A stretch of DNA of 63,457 nucleotides from positions 1-63,457 of IMG/VR virus record IMGVR_UViG_3300032782_000011. One strand, written 5' to 3'. The notes beneath the pieces are model-generated. The model saw nothing but the letters and a program-made list of their open reading frames with translations, was not told the origin of the DNA and made no database searches. The translations under genes and the position numbers were made by a program. Shown piece after piece: positions 1 through 8,431 of this stretch; positions within the stretch are counted from its first letter, which is position 1; each line of letters opens with the position of its first letter. The stretch comes from a virus.

Positions 1-504
1 TCTAGGGTCCGGCTACCGTATGACCTGAGCGGTGTCATCATCAGTGATTTCTTTGGGCTGTTTCTACGATGGTTCGATGATTTCACGCAGCAGACGGACT
101 TCACGAATCTGTATGCGTGGCAGCCGAGCTGGGTGGTGCAGCCTGCCTATGATGCTGGATGGACGACATTCGGCTCTTCGTATGGGTTGGATGGGTTCTT
201 TCATATTAGGCAGCTACTGGTCGCTTATGTCGCGACGGCTCCCATCACGCTGGCTATCACCACATACGATGGGATGAACCCTCCACCGATTATCCTGCCA
301 TCAACAGGTGGACAGTTCCAGAAGACGACTTTCCCAGTTGGTCCAAACAAGGGGATGCTATTCCAATTTCGTGGAACCTCTACGGCTCCATTCCAGATTT
401 TTGAGGACCACTCTGAAGTCTGGGCTGGCCAGTGGGGGAGACCGGATGCGTACACGATATTCCGCAACCTAGGAGGCAAGCCCGTTGAGCAAGGTCCAAT
501 CTAG
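1..504 (+). CDS. 3' part of giant tail protein (continues from 60228 across the origin)
   Basis: The frame is open from base 1 to the stop at 502-504 with no start needed. Removing the 8-base terminal duplication joins it in frame to the open frame that begins at 60228 and runs off the right end, giving about 1241 residues. The C-terminal part is rich in aromatic and beta-prone residues (for example FFGLFLRWFDDF and YAWQPSWVVQPAYD), as in virion proteins. It lies between a connector-type gene and small virion genes, so a short-tail or nozzle component is the best guess. No enzyme motif was seen. Confidence 0.75.
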   Translation, partial: SRVRLPYDLSGVIISDFFGLFLRWFDDFTQQTDFTNLYAWQPSWVVQPAYDAGWTTFGSSYGLDGFFHIRQLLVAYVATAPITLAITTYDGMNPPPIILPSTGGQFQKTTFPVGPNKGMLFQFRGTSTAPFQIFEDHSEVWAGQWGRPDAYTIFRNLGGKPVEQGPI

Positions 505-787
505 TCGGTGGTACCCGACAAGCAATCAAATCGACACACCCGAGAAGATGCAGAACACACTCCGCATCATGCTCGACCAGCATTACGCGCTACAGGATGC
601 CCATGACAAGTTGATGGCCGCGACGAGTGCGCCTAGTGAGGAGCCATCCAGCCCTTATCCACCGGGCTCCGGGCCGACCGACACCATGATTTGCGGGCTC
701 CGGGTACAACCTGTGGACACGACGACCCTCAGCAACGGGGCCACCGTCAAGTGGAATAAATCCACTGGAACATTCATCGTCAGCTAG
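485..787 (+). CDS. small tail-associated protein, hypothetical
   Basis: A 100-residue protein. A TTG start is chosen because an AGGAGG site (about 471-476) sits 9 bases upstream; it overlaps the tail gene by 20 bases, which suggests coupled translation. The N-terminal half is helical (NQIDTPEKMQNTLRIMLDQH), the middle is Pro/Ser/Gly-rich, and the C-terminal half is a short beta segment (ATVKWNKSTGTFIV). Function unknown; its place among tail genes suggests a minor virion protein. Confidence 0.7.
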   Translation: MSKVQSSRWYPTSNQIDTPEKMQNTLRIMLDQHYALQDAHDKLMAATSAPSEEPSSPYPPGSGPTDTMICGLRVQPVDTTTLSNGATVKWNKSTGTFIVS

Positions 788-818
788 GTTATAGTACGCC
801 TAGGACTGGGAGGGTAAG

Positions 819-1274
819 ATGGCGAACTCCGTATTGAATCTGCGGCAAGGGCCGATTTGGCCTCTTGGGATGATTGTCAACGTCACCCCTGGGACACCTG
901 TGAATATCATGAGTCTCGTGGACCCATCGAGCGTGAACGACCCCAACGCCAAGACGGGCACGCAGTCCTATGAGTACACGGTGAGGGCCTACGAGATTCT
1001 CTTCCAAGCCGCGAAGGTCGGGGCGTCACACGGTACGCAGATTAACACTGGGAATATCTATATCCTCAAACGTGGCGGCACAGCGGGGTCGGGGAATCGT
1101 GACGACTACGGTGTGCTCATTGCCACTCTCTCACAGGGTACGACTGGGGTGTACCCGCCAGTGTTTAGGCTTACTGCTGCGGCGATGAACCGGAACATAT
1201 TCAATCCTTATGACTTCCTGATTGATGCGGACAACACTGGAGATGGGTGTCAGGTGACACTGAATATCCAATGA
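819..1274 (+). CDS. putative virion protein
   Basis: A 151-residue beta-rich protein without signal peptide or membrane segment. The ATG is preceded by a GGGAGGG site. It ends in an ATGA overlap with the acetyltransferase gene. The sequence begins MANSVLNLRQGPIWPLG and has Gly/Thr-rich strands throughout. No family recognised; inferred to be structural from composition and position in the tail block. Confidence 0.7.
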   Translation: MANSVLNLRQGPIWPLGMIVNVTPGTPVNIMSLVDPSSVNDPNAKTGTQSYEYTVRAYEILFQAAKVGASHGTQINTGNIYILKRGGTAGSGNRDDYGVLIATLSQGTTGVYPPVFRLTAAAMNRNIFNPYDFLIDADNTGDGCQVTLNIQ

Positions 1275-1663
1275 GTAACATTACTTATAGATGGATAGAT
1301 GGACCATTCGCGGATGACGCGGACTGGCAGAGGGTTGCCGACATCATCGCCATACGAGGATGGGCTCCGCTGGTGCGGGAGCTATCACGAGTGCTAGTCG
1401 CTGAGGCGGATGGGAAGCTCGTTGGATTCTTCCCCCTCAGATGGCTGCCACACGTCGATGGGCTCTGGGTGACGCCGAGTGCGCGAGGTAGCGAAGTGGC
1501 TGAGACTCTAGTGGATGTGATGAAGGAATTTCTTGATGAAGCGGGTGCTACTGGTTACATGGCGGTAGCTGAGAATCCACTCGCTGCAAAGATGTGCGAA
1601 GCGCGTGGCATGGTTAGGATTACTGACCCTGTGTACGTGATGCCTAACGAGAGGAGTAACTAG
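1271..1663 (+). CDS. GNAT-family N-acetyltransferase
   Basis: A 130-residue protein. The start is the ATG of an ATGA overlap with the preceding stop. The fold order fits GNAT: a helical N-terminus (DWQRVADIIAIRG), a strand pair (VLVAEADGKLVGFFPL), then LWVTPSARGSEVAETLVD, a version of the acetyl-CoA-binding motif A (usually Q/R-x-x-G-x-G/A), and a C-terminal ENPLAAKMCEARGMVR segment. It would transfer an acetyl group to an unknown amine. The substrate cannot be guessed; modification of a virion or host protein is possible. Confidence 0.75.
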   Translation: MSNITYRWIDGPFADDADWQRVADIIAIRGWAPLVRELSRVLVAEADGKLVGFFPLRWLPHVDGLWVTPSARGSEVAETLVDVMKEFLDEAGATGYMAVAENPLAAKMCEARGMVRITDPVYVMPNERSN

Positions 1664-1671
1664 GCTATAGG

Positions 1672-2082
1672 GTGGCGGATATGGGATACACGACACCATG
1701 CTGGCTCTGGCAAGGAGGCCTAAATAAGTGGGGCTATGCCAAAATTGCACGAAATTGCAGAACCATAGGAGGGCATCGACTATTCTACAGAGCTTACATC
1801 GACCCAACTTTGAAAGACTCAACAGCGGGCAGTGACGGACTCGACCATCTATGTCGTATTCGCCACTGCGTCAATCCTAATCACCTAACCCCGACCACCT
1901 GCGTAGAGAACATCCGCAGAGGTCGAGTTACTAAACTATCTCCAGAGCAGGTTGGAATAATCCGCTTGCGTGCTATGTCTGGGGAGAACCAGCGAGTCAT
2001 CGCACGAGAATTCGGCATTCAGCAAAGTCAGGTTAGCCGAATCAAGTGTGGCCTTCGCTGGTCGGCATCCATGATGGATTAG
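1672..2082 (+). CDS. HNH homing endonuclease with C-terminal HTH
   Basis: A 136-residue protein with a GTG start. It has the pattern CWLWQGG, GYAKI, GHRLFYRAY, then LDHLCRIRHCVNPNHL, the zinc-binding HNH core (His/Cys/Asn/His) seen in phage homing endonucleases. It ends in a helix-turn-helix (RVIAREFGIQQSQVSRIKCG) likely used for DNA recognition. It is inserted between the GNAT gene and the internal virion genes. It is probably a self-spreading mobile gene; the gene directly downstream has a broken start. Confidence 0.9.
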   Translation: MADMGYTTPCWLWQGGLNKWGYAKIARNCRTIGGHRLFYRAYIDPTLKDSTAGSDGLDHLCRIRHCVNPNHLTPTTCVENIRRGRVTKLSPEQVGIIRLRAMSGENQRVIAREFGIQQSQVSRIKCGLRWSASMMD

Positions 2083-2151
2083 AGAGGAGGCACGCTTCAT
2101 GGGCGGCTTTCTTTAGGAATCGGTGGTAGCGGTAGCAAGACCGACCGCACG

Positions 2152-2706
2152 GTGCAGTTGCAGTCGTTCGGCAACTTGAACAACGTCTTTAACTGGGCGT
2201 TGCCTTTTGCGCAGGGTCTAGGCACTTCAGGGCAGAACGTCACGAATGCTGGTGTCGGAGACTTGTCTCAAGCAGGCAATTACTATAAGAAGCTCCTCAG
2301 TGGGAATAGGAGCGACCTATTCCAAGCTGAAGCTCCAGCAGTGAATTCTGCTATTGGTGCCGGGGATGCGTCAAAACGCAACCTCGGGGCGTCAGGAACG
2401 GCGCGAGGTGGAGGAGTATCGGCGTCCAACCAGCAGATTGACGACAAGACCCGAGCGACTATCGACAATTTACTGTTCGGTGTGCGCCCTGGGGCTGCAA
2501 AGGAGCTTGGGGACATCGGGGCGAAGGAAGCGCAAATTGGTACACTCGAAGCGGCGTCGGCAATTCAAGGCGGGCAACTGGCTGAGTATGCTACATCGGA
2601 TGCCGGGAAGCTCGCTACGCAGGCTAAAGACCAAACTGACGCTCAGCAACAGGCAGAAGGCTCAGCCGCCGCGAGCATCTTCATGGATGCTCTGGCGCTG
2701 GCGTAG
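2152..2706 (+). CDS. internal virion protein (start apparently frameshifted)
   Basis: The open frame gives 184 residues from a GTG at 2152 that has no good ribosome site. A strong site (AGAGGAGG, 2083-2090) lies 8 bases before an ATG at 2099, but that frame reads only MGGFL before a TAG. A -1 shift near 2113 would produce MGGFLLGIGGSGSKTDRTV and run into the annotated protein. The protein is Ala/Gln-rich and helical after about residue 60 (LGDIGAKEAQIGTLEAASAI), like podovirus internal (ejection) proteins. Either a programmed shift, a real mutation or a sequencing error is possible. Confidence 0.75.
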   Translation: MQLQSFGNLNNVFNWALPFAQGLGTSGQNVTNAGVGDLSQAGNYYKKLLSGNRSDLFQAEAPAVNSAIGAGDASKRNLGASGTARGGGVSASNQQIDDKTRATIDNLLFGVRPGAAKELGDIGAKEAQIGTLEAASAIQGGQLAEYATSDAGKLATQAKDQTDAQQQAEGSAAASIFMDALALA

Positions 2707-2716
2707 GAGGTAGACG

Positions 2717-4399
2717 ATGGGTGGATTCGCATCAGGGTTCTTTCCCGGTATCGCGGGCAAGCTCGACGAGAAGGTGAAGGAACACAAGGACAATGACCGC
2801 AGGATGCAGGATATTCAAGCGCAGATTTACCTGGATTCGCTGCACTCCGGCGAACTATCGCCTGCCGCGATACAGAAGTTCAAGCAGGAGAATGGGCGCG
2901 AGCCTACGCAGGACGAGAAGAATCAGATGTTGCAGCTCCAACATCAACAGGCGCTCACGCAGCTCCAGAAAATCTACGGCAACTCTAAGCCACTCAAGGA
3001 CCTATTCCAGAAGTTCGGGACGGTGCTGACTCTCGGGCATCGCTTCAATCAGGCGCAAAGTCAAGGTGGCGGCCAGCCAATGAGCGAGCAGACTCCGATT
3101 GGAGGGTCTTCCACACAGCTACCACCGGGGGCCGCGTCGCTCTATCCGGCTGTGGGAGGGGGAAAAGGTGGACCAACACCGCCCCCCGCAGCTCAAGGAG
3201 CATCACCCCCAAAAGCACGGGGGACGGGGAAGCCTTCGGGTTCTAAGGCCGCACTCCCCTTCCCGGCAGGTGAAGCGGCCAGCGTGGCTTATCCCTCCAC
3301 GGAGCGCAGGCAGGAACTCGCTGAGCAGGCTGCAAGGACCAAGGCTCTTGAGAAGGGTGCGAAGCCAGCGACGAGCGAGCTTGGCGCGTGGATGACTCAG
3401 TTTGAGAGTGAAAATGGACGCAAGCCGACTGCCAGCGAGATTACCAAGCACTGGCAGGATACGCACGGAACTGCGGACCCGCTCAAAAAGGAGCAAGCCC
3501 GCGCTCTTGAGCAGATGAATAATGGTGATGTCGAGGGAGCCAAGAAGACTCTCGATAACATCGAGGCCGTGGCCACCGCGAAGAAGGGTAAGGCTCCTAC
3601 TGGCACGTCGCTGCTTGCGACTATCCGCACTTCCATCGACCCGAATGCTAAGGCCGGAGATAGAGACCTCGCGAAGAAGTCTATTGACGAGTATAATAAG
3701 ATACAAAGTGGTATTCAGATGGCTCGTGGTAAGGGCTATGCGATGTACCGGGCTATGTACCAGCTTGGTAACTATCTCGATGCGGATAGTGGCGAGACCG
3801 TTACGATGTCTGCGTTCGATGCCACCAATGCCATCAAGAATGGCAAGAGCCTCACGCACATCGGGCAGCTCTCGACTCAGCAGATTGCTGCGGCGCAGAA
3901 GTTCGTGGCCGAGTCTACGCCTGCCATCAAGGAAGCGCGGGCGTACCTCAAGGCATTCGACAGCGACCAAGACAAGGCTGTGTTTGCACGCGTCATGGAT
4001 GAGCTAGGGCCTCCACCTCCGGGTGAGGAAGTATCGTGGCTCGGGAACGTGCTCGACCAAGCGCTGCTTGATAAGGGGCTCGATGAGAATGGCCGGAAGC
4101 TCATCCCGAGGCTCATCCGTTTGAAAGAGACGGTCGGGTCGTTGCGGCAGTCGCTCGGCGCGCCCGCTACCGATAGCTCCATGGCCCTCATGCTGGCGCT
4201 CATTCCTGGACCGACGACACCGAACTCGGCCTTCGCCAGCGACCTGCTTGACCAGTTTGAGAATAATGCGAAGAACTCGGTGCAGGTGCCGATTCTCGCC
4301 CCAGCAGTGAAGTCGCAGATGGGTGGAAAGGGACCGACACCTCCACCGAAGGCTGGAGCGAAGCCTGACCTCTCACAGTTTGACCATCGGCCACATTAA
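2717..4399 (+). CDS. internal virion / DNA-ejection protein
   Basis: A 560-residue protein, starting MGGFASGFFPG after GGAGGTAGACG. Long charged helices (about 20-110 and 190-300), a Pro/Gly linker (about 120-180, PPAAQGASPPKARG) and a second helical half. No enzyme motif was seen. It ends in a TAATG overlap with the next gene. The size, the helical low-complexity make-up and the place after tail genes match the group of two to three internal core proteins of podoviruses that are ejected into the cell envelope (inference). Confidence 0.7.
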   Translation: MGGFASGFFPGIAGKLDEKVKEHKDNDRRMQDIQAQIYLDSLHSGELSPAAIQKFKQENGREPTQDEKNQMLQLQHQQALTQLQKIYGNSKPLKDLFQKFGTVLTLGHRFNQAQSQGGGQPMSEQTPIGGSSTQLPPGAASLYPAVGGGKGGPTPPPAAQGASPPKARGTGKPSGSKAALPFPAGEAASVAYPSTERRQELAEQAARTKALEKGAKPATSELGAWMTQFESENGRKPTASEITKHWQDTHGTADPLKKEQARALEQMNNGDVEGAKKTLDNIEAVATAKKGKAPTGTSLLATIRTSIDPNAKAGDRDLAKKSIDEYNKIQSGIQMARGKGYAMYRAMYQLGNYLDADSGETVTMSAFDATNAIKNGKSLTHIGQLSTQQIAAAQKFVAESTPAIKEARAYLKAFDSDQDKAVFARVMDELGPPPPGEEVSWLGNVLDQALLDKGLDENGRKLIPRLIRLKETVGSLRQSLGAPATDSSMALMLALIPGPTTPNSAFASDLLDQFENNAKNSVQVPILAPAVKSQMGGKGPTPPPKAGAKPDLSQFDHRPH

Positions 4400-6093
4400 T
4401 GCCTCAGCAGAACAAATTCGACGTGGACGCCGCACGGAAGGCGGGCCACAGTGACGACGAGATTATCCAGTATCTCGCCGGGACTAACGGATTTGACGTT
4501 GCGGGCGCTCTGAAGGCGGGGCATTCGAAATCTGACATCATTGCCTACCTCTCAGGCACATCGCCTCAGGGCGGTGCCATTCCGGGCGCTCCAGAGGGTC
4601 TACCGGATGTGCCCTCGGCGCGCAGGCAGGCTCTCAAACAAGCTCCTCTAGGGGGACTACCGGATGACCGGGACAAGGGGCGAAATCCTCCACCACCAGA
4701 TGACGTATTGCCGAAAATGGAGCCCTCCTTCTGGGGAGGAGCGGCCATGACGCCGCAACAGTCGAAGTTTGTGAGCGAGAAGGCTCCAGGTGCCATCAAG
4801 GAGATGAATAAGCTCCGTTGGGAAGGGGTCGGGGCTGCGGCTGGCGGCGAGGCTGGTGCCATGGCTGGTCTCGGCAGACTCGGCAGGGCCGTACTGGTCG
4901 GCGCAGGCACGACCGCAGGCAGCATGACTGGTGACATCACAAACAGGGAGAAGCCGAAGGTCAAGGAGGCTCTCGTGAAGGGGGCTGTCACCGGGGCCGG
5001 AGGATATGCTCTAGACCTCGGGATTGACGCGGCGGCGAATCTCATCCGGCCATTCCTACAGAAGGCTCCACTCGCTGCCAGCGAGGAGGCTATCGCCTCG
5101 CAGGTCTCCAAGCGAGCAAGCGACCTCACAAAGATGGCTGATGCCGAAGAGGGCATCCGACAGTCCATCGTTGCTGCACCAAAGGCCATCAGGGAGCAGG
5201 TCATCAACAAGGTCTACCCTCAGATTGAAGGTCCCGTAGATGTCGGTGCCACAGCCCAACGCACGCTTGAGACACAAGCGAGGCAGGTGGCTCACAGCAA
5301 CCCTGGAGTGATGAACCGAACCATGGCGTTGGCGCGCAAAATCAACCGTGTTCAGAAGGCCGTCGATTCGATACTCGCTGAGGGAGGCGACTTCGGACTC
5401 GGGGCCGATGAGCAGGCGGCACTTGAGACTGGCATGGATAAACTATCGAAGCTACAATCCATGACCTTCATGCAGGCGAAGCAGCTTAGGAATGCTCTAG
5501 GGCGCATCAGGGCCGCTGGCGAGGGTTATAAGCTACCCGGTGAGACCATCCAAGCGGTAAAGGATGTCATGAGCACACTCGATGAGGCCATTGATGATAC
5601 GGCGGCTCGCGAGGGGAAGCTAGACCAGTTGCGGATGGCCGATAAGGTCTACAAACAATTCATGGATGACTTCTATAACCATGGTGCGCCACTGAAGGGT
5701 GTAGGCAGGCTCAAGCCAGAGATGACTGGTAAGACGCTCGATACGCTACTCAAACCTGAGAACTCTCAACGAGCAGTAGCAGCACTGAAGCGCTGGGGAA
5801 TGAGTGAGCAGGCAGATGCACTCCAGACCATTGCCGACCGCGCTGACAGGGCCGATGCCGTCAGCGAGATGAAGGACCTTTTCGTTTCGGAGTCGAGCTA
5901 CCGTTCCAGGGCAGCAGGGGCGTTGAAGCAGCAGGAAGCTGCGCGGGTCGATGCGGCTGTGAAGGCTCTGAGGGAAGCTCGCGAGAAACGATTGAAGTAC
6001 GCAGCCGGGGCTGTTGGCATTGGGAGTTCGATTGCCGCTCTCCAACGGTTGATGAACGCCGGAAAGCCTGGAGCACGAGGTTCACGCCAATAA
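4399..6093 (+). CDS. internal virion protein with tandem N-terminal repeat
   Basis: A 564-residue protein coupled to the preceding gene by TAATG. The N-terminus carries two near-identical repeats of about 26 residues: FDVDAARKAGHSDDEIIQYL and FDVAGALKAGHSKSDIIAYL. A hydrophobic Gly/Ala stretch (about 140-190, GAAAGGEAGAMAGLGRLGRA) could insert in membranes. Long helices follow, and the C-terminus has another Ala/Gly segment (YAAGAVGIGSSIAALQ). This fits a core protein that helps build the DNA-ejection channel. Confidence 0.7.
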   Translation: MPQQNKFDVDAARKAGHSDDEIIQYLAGTNGFDVAGALKAGHSKSDIIAYLSGTSPQGGAIPGAPEGLPDVPSARRQALKQAPLGGLPDDRDKGRNPPPPDDVLPKMEPSFWGGAAMTPQQSKFVSEKAPGAIKEMNKLRWEGVGAAAGGEAGAMAGLGRLGRAVLVGAGTTAGSMTGDITNREKPKVKEALVKGAVTGAGGYALDLGIDAAANLIRPFLQKAPLAASEEAIASQVSKRASDLTKMADAEEGIRQSIVAAPKAIREQVINKVYPQIEGPVDVGATAQRTLETQARQVAHSNPGVMNRTMALARKINRVQKAVDSILAEGGDFGLGADEQAALETGMDKLSKLQSMTFMQAKQLRNALGRIRAAGEGYKLPGETIQAVKDVMSTLDEAIDDTAAREGKLDQLRMADKVYKQFMDDFYNHGAPLKGVGRLKPEMTGKTLDTLLKPENSQRAVAALKRWGMSEQADALQTIADRADRADAVSEMKDLFVSESSYRSRAAGALKQQEAARVDAAVKALREAREKRLKYAAGAVGIGSSIAALQRLMNAGKPGARGSRQ

Positions 6094-6113
6094 GCGCTAA
6101 AACTTCCATCAAC

Positions 6114-7094
6114 ATGGATGCTACGATACTCACTTCGTGGCAGTCTTGCAAGAGGCAGGCGCTCCTCGCACACTGGAAGCCCCTAAGGTGGAGGGCGAAG
6201 GTGTTGTTTACCGCCACGCTGCGCAGGGCGATATTCCAGGTCTCCAATGGCACGCCAGTTGAGGACGCTGTGAATGATGCGAAGTCACGCTACATGCTGG
6301 AGGCGTCAAATCCAGGGCTCGACCTGCCTCCGGGGTCGAAGCCGTATACGATAGCGCGGGACTGGTGCGCCATGCTCGATACGGTGGTCAGGGGGGCGGC
6401 GCGCCTGACGTTGCTGACTGTCAAGGAGTCGAAACAGACGAAGCTCAGCGAGAACGTCAAGTGGCAGGTCCGCTCGTGGGCCGATGAGTCTGGACAGCTC
6501 CACAGGTGGATTATCGTCGATTCGTGGTCACAGGATGACCTCTACCGGGAACTCCATGGATGGCATACCTTCGGGGACATCGCTGTTACCCAGTGTCCAC
6601 TGATGCTCCATGTCGTTGAGATTGGCTCGCAGCGAAATGGTCGAAGAGCTTCCTCATGGGCGAGGGCGTTTCAGCATCCGGCTATACCGCATTTGAAGCT
6701 ACGCTTTCGCAAGTCCGATGGCTCGGCTCTCGATGGATGGAGGTCCTACTACCTCGCCGATGCGCAGAACCCCGACCCTGATGGCTGGGTCGAGCAGATG
6801 GCTCTAGAGGGTGAATGTGAGAGGTTGATGCGTCATATAACCATCAATGTGCCGCCCAAGCAGGTTTGCGAGGATACCGTCCAGCAGATTGTCTATGAGG
6901 CTCATCGTTACGATGAGGCTAGAAGCAGCACTCAATGGCACGACCAACCCATGTCACGGGGGGCATGCGATGGGTACTCGCCATGCGTATATCAACCTGT
7001 GTGCTATAGTGAGAAGCTGGTAAATATCGAGGAGTTGGGGCTCTATAAGGCTACTCAGTCCCTAGAGCAAATTCAGCGTCAGCCTGCTCAATAA
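6114..7094 (+). CDS. Cas4/AddB-like PD-(D/E)XK protein with four-cysteine signature, probably degenerate
   Basis: A 326-residue protein. The N-terminus TILTSWQSCKRQALLAHW resembles the entry helix of RecB/Cas4 nucleases, with one Cys. The C-terminus has Cys-x5-Cys-x5-Cys (ACDGYSPCVYQPVC). One plus three cysteines is the arrangement that holds a 4Fe-4S cluster in Cas4 and AddB. The central strand pair reads GDIAVTQCPLMLHVVEIGSQ, where active enzymes have D...ExK; here Gly replaces Lys, and no RecB-type His motif is visible. DNA binding without cleavage is therefore possible. It is the last gene of the late arm and converges with the endolysin gene, overlapping it by 44 bases. Confidence 0.55.
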   Translation: MDATILTSWQSCKRQALLAHWKPLRWRAKVLFTATLRRAIFQVSNGTPVEDAVNDAKSRYMLEASNPGLDLPPGSKPYTIARDWCAMLDTVVRGAARLTLLTVKESKQTKLSENVKWQVRSWADESGQLHRWIIVDSWSQDDLYRELHGWHTFGDIAVTQCPLMLHVVEIGSQRNGRRASSWARAFQHPAIPHLKLRFRKSDGSALDGWRSYYLADAQNPDPDGWVEQMALEGECERLMRHITINVPPKQVCEDTVQQIVYEAHRYDEARSSTQWHDQPMSRGACDGYSPCVYQPVCYSEKLVNIEELGLYKATQSLEQIQRQPAQ

Positions 7095-7530
7095 TGGGCT
7101 TTAGTTTCCAGAAGCGAAGCCTGCCGATGTTCAGCGTATTCACGTAATTCGCTTCATTCCCCCATGCTCTAGGCCACTGGATGCTGGTGTCGTAGTAGTA
7201 TGTGGCTCCGTTGGTGTTATCGGGGTCGCTACCACTCATGACGCTCGTTGCTGCTACACAGCAATCATTAAAGCTAGGGTCGTCGCCTAGTGGCCACTTG
7301 TCAGCGTTAGGGTCGTTGGCATTGAAACTTGAGAATTGCTCCGGTTGAAGAATGACGCGTTTGAGACTGCCAGCTTGGTGACCATTCCACCAATTAGACT
7401 CGACTGAGCGATTGACGATGACGTGGGCCACACCACGCTTGCCGTCATAAGGCTCCCCTCGCGCTTCACGCCAGATGGCAAGCTGAAGTAGCGCTAGGTC
7501 CGACATCGAATTGTAGGGCATCGGTATCAT
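7051..7530 (-). CDS. endolysin, SleB/CwlJ-type cell-wall hydrolase
   Basis: A 159-residue protein, possibly starting a few codons later (MPYNSMSDLALL). It has the hallmarks of the Hydrolase_2 family: LAIWREARGEPYDGKRGVAH with the catalytic Glu, VIVNRSVESNWW, LKRVILQPEQFSSF, and the GATYYYDTSIQWPRAW block. The family cleaves peptidoglycan glycan strands. It lies at the 3' end of the leftward arm, near a lipoprotein gene (9082-9510). No signal peptide, so export would need a holin. Confidence 0.9.
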   Translation of the reverse strand: MIPMPYNSMSDLALLQLAIWREARGEPYDGKRGVAHVIVNRSVESNWWNGHQAGSLKRVILQPEQFSSFNANDPNADKWPLGDDPSFNDCCVAATSVMSGSDPDNTNGATYYYDTSIQWPRAWGNEANYVNTLNIGRLRFWKLKPIIEQADAEFALGTE

Positions 7531-7593
7531 AAAAAAGGGGCCATCCTTCGGGGTTATTGCATAGCCAGATGGACCGGGACGGCCCCGGAGGTA

Positions 7594-7827
7594 TCACTTT
7601 GTACTTGCCGACCTCCCTGGGGCAAGCTCGTCAGCGGGGACTGGAAGCATTCCAGCCCTTGCAAATAGTTGCTCTGAAAGCTGGTCTGGCTTGTAAGACA
7701 TCCCAGCGTGGCACTTCCAGCAGTTCAGGACTGGAGGCGCGCTCTCACCTGGGAATAGCTTGTAGGTATCCTCTGCGGAACAGTCGTCGTTCTGGCAACG
7801 GTACTTCACGTACTTTACCTTGGACAT
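7594..7827 (-). CDS. small zinc-finger protein
   Basis: A 77-residue protein. MSKVKYVKYRCQNDDC contains Cys-x4-Cys and LNCWKCHAGMSY contains Cys-x2-Cys, a likely four-Cys zinc site. The ATG follows AAAGGGGAGAATCC. No further family assigned. Confidence 0.7.
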   Translation of the reverse strand: MSKVKYVKYRCQNDDCSAEDTYKLFPGESAPPVLNCWKCHAGMSYKPDQLSEQLFARAGMLPVPADELAPGRSASTK

Positions 7828-8184
7828 GGATTCTCCCCTTTGTGGTGCGGAACTTGGTTCGAGGGCAGCTTAGCGAAGCCAGTGGCAAACCTGCACCAGC
7901 CTCTCGACTGCCCCCGAACATGCGCGACGTGAGCCTTCAGCACTCTAGCAGCAGCTCATCCTCTAAGCGTGTCTAGCATAAGTGGGACCTGCGTTTCATA
8001 TCGGTGCTTACTCACCCGCTACTTCTTCCCACGAACGCCGAACGCGCCCAGCCGGGATTACCTCGGCTTGGAGCTAGGTTTGAGGTGGCTCTGACTGCTC
8101 ACCGACGAGCCACTTCGCGCAAACCCTGGTCGCCAACTTATAGCCCGCCGACGACCGAAGCGGTTCGCTCTGGCTGGAGCAAAT
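7828..8184. other. gap with no recognisable gene
   Basis: 357 bases between the zinc-finger gene and the tRNA. No coding frame with a plausible ribosome site was found; the longest minus-strand candidate is about 19 codons (GTG near 8013). The stretch may hold tRNA-processing or leader sequence. A second tRNA was looked for and not found. Confidence 0.4.
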
Positions 8185-8259
8185 TGGAGCCGGATGAGAG
8201 ATTTGAACTCCCGACGCTCGCATTACAAATGCGACGCTCTGCCGCTGAGCTAATCCGGC
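8185..8259 (-). tRNA. tRNA-Thr (anticodon TGT), CCA encoded
   Basis: On the minus strand the acceptor arm GCCGGAT (8253-8259) pairs with ATCCGGC (8189-8195). The D arm contains AGCTCAGCGGCAGAGC, and the anticodon stem TCGCA/TGCGA encloses TTTGTAA with TGT at positions 34-36. The T arm carries GGGAGTTCAAATCTCTC. The 3' CCA is genome-encoded (8185-8187). Its 5' end overlaps the stop region of the zinc-ribbon gene. Confidence 0.93.
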
Positions 8260-8423
8260 TTGGTGACGCTAAACTTCTCGCGCTCTTCGCGGAACCTCAT
8301 GTCGATGTCTTCGCGGTGGTGGAGAGAGAATGCATCCTTCGCTCCGCACCGTGGGCAGCCCTTCGTGGCGGGTTTGGCGTCTGCAAAGTCACCGCACTTG
8401 GGACAGTAGATGTCGAAGTACAT
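8250..8423 (-). CDS. zinc-ribbon mini-protein overlapping the tRNA
   Basis: A 57-residue protein beginning MYFDIYCPKCGDFADAK and continuing TKGCPRCGAKDAFSLHH. The two Cys-x2-Cys knuckles form a classic zinc ribbon. The charged tail (DMRFREEREKFSV) ends at a TAG inside the first bases of the tRNA-Thr gene. The start follows GGTGAGCG. Role unknown. Confidence 0.7.
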   Translation of the reverse strand: MYFDIYCPKCGDFADAKPATKGCPRCGAKDAFSLHHREDIDMRFREEREKFSVTKPD

Positions 8424-8431
8424 CGCTCACC

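Noticed and set aside
3203-3970. 255-residue antisense frame in the internal virion gene
   Set aside because: Leu/Arg/Ser shadow of the real frame, no ribosome site.
4566-5210. 214-residue antisense frame
   Set aside because: Shadow of the internal virion gene; Ser/Pro/Ala-rich noise without a start signal.
7828-8184. Second tRNA
   Set aside because: GGTTCGAGG looked like a T-arm, but no matching acceptor or anticodon stem could be built.
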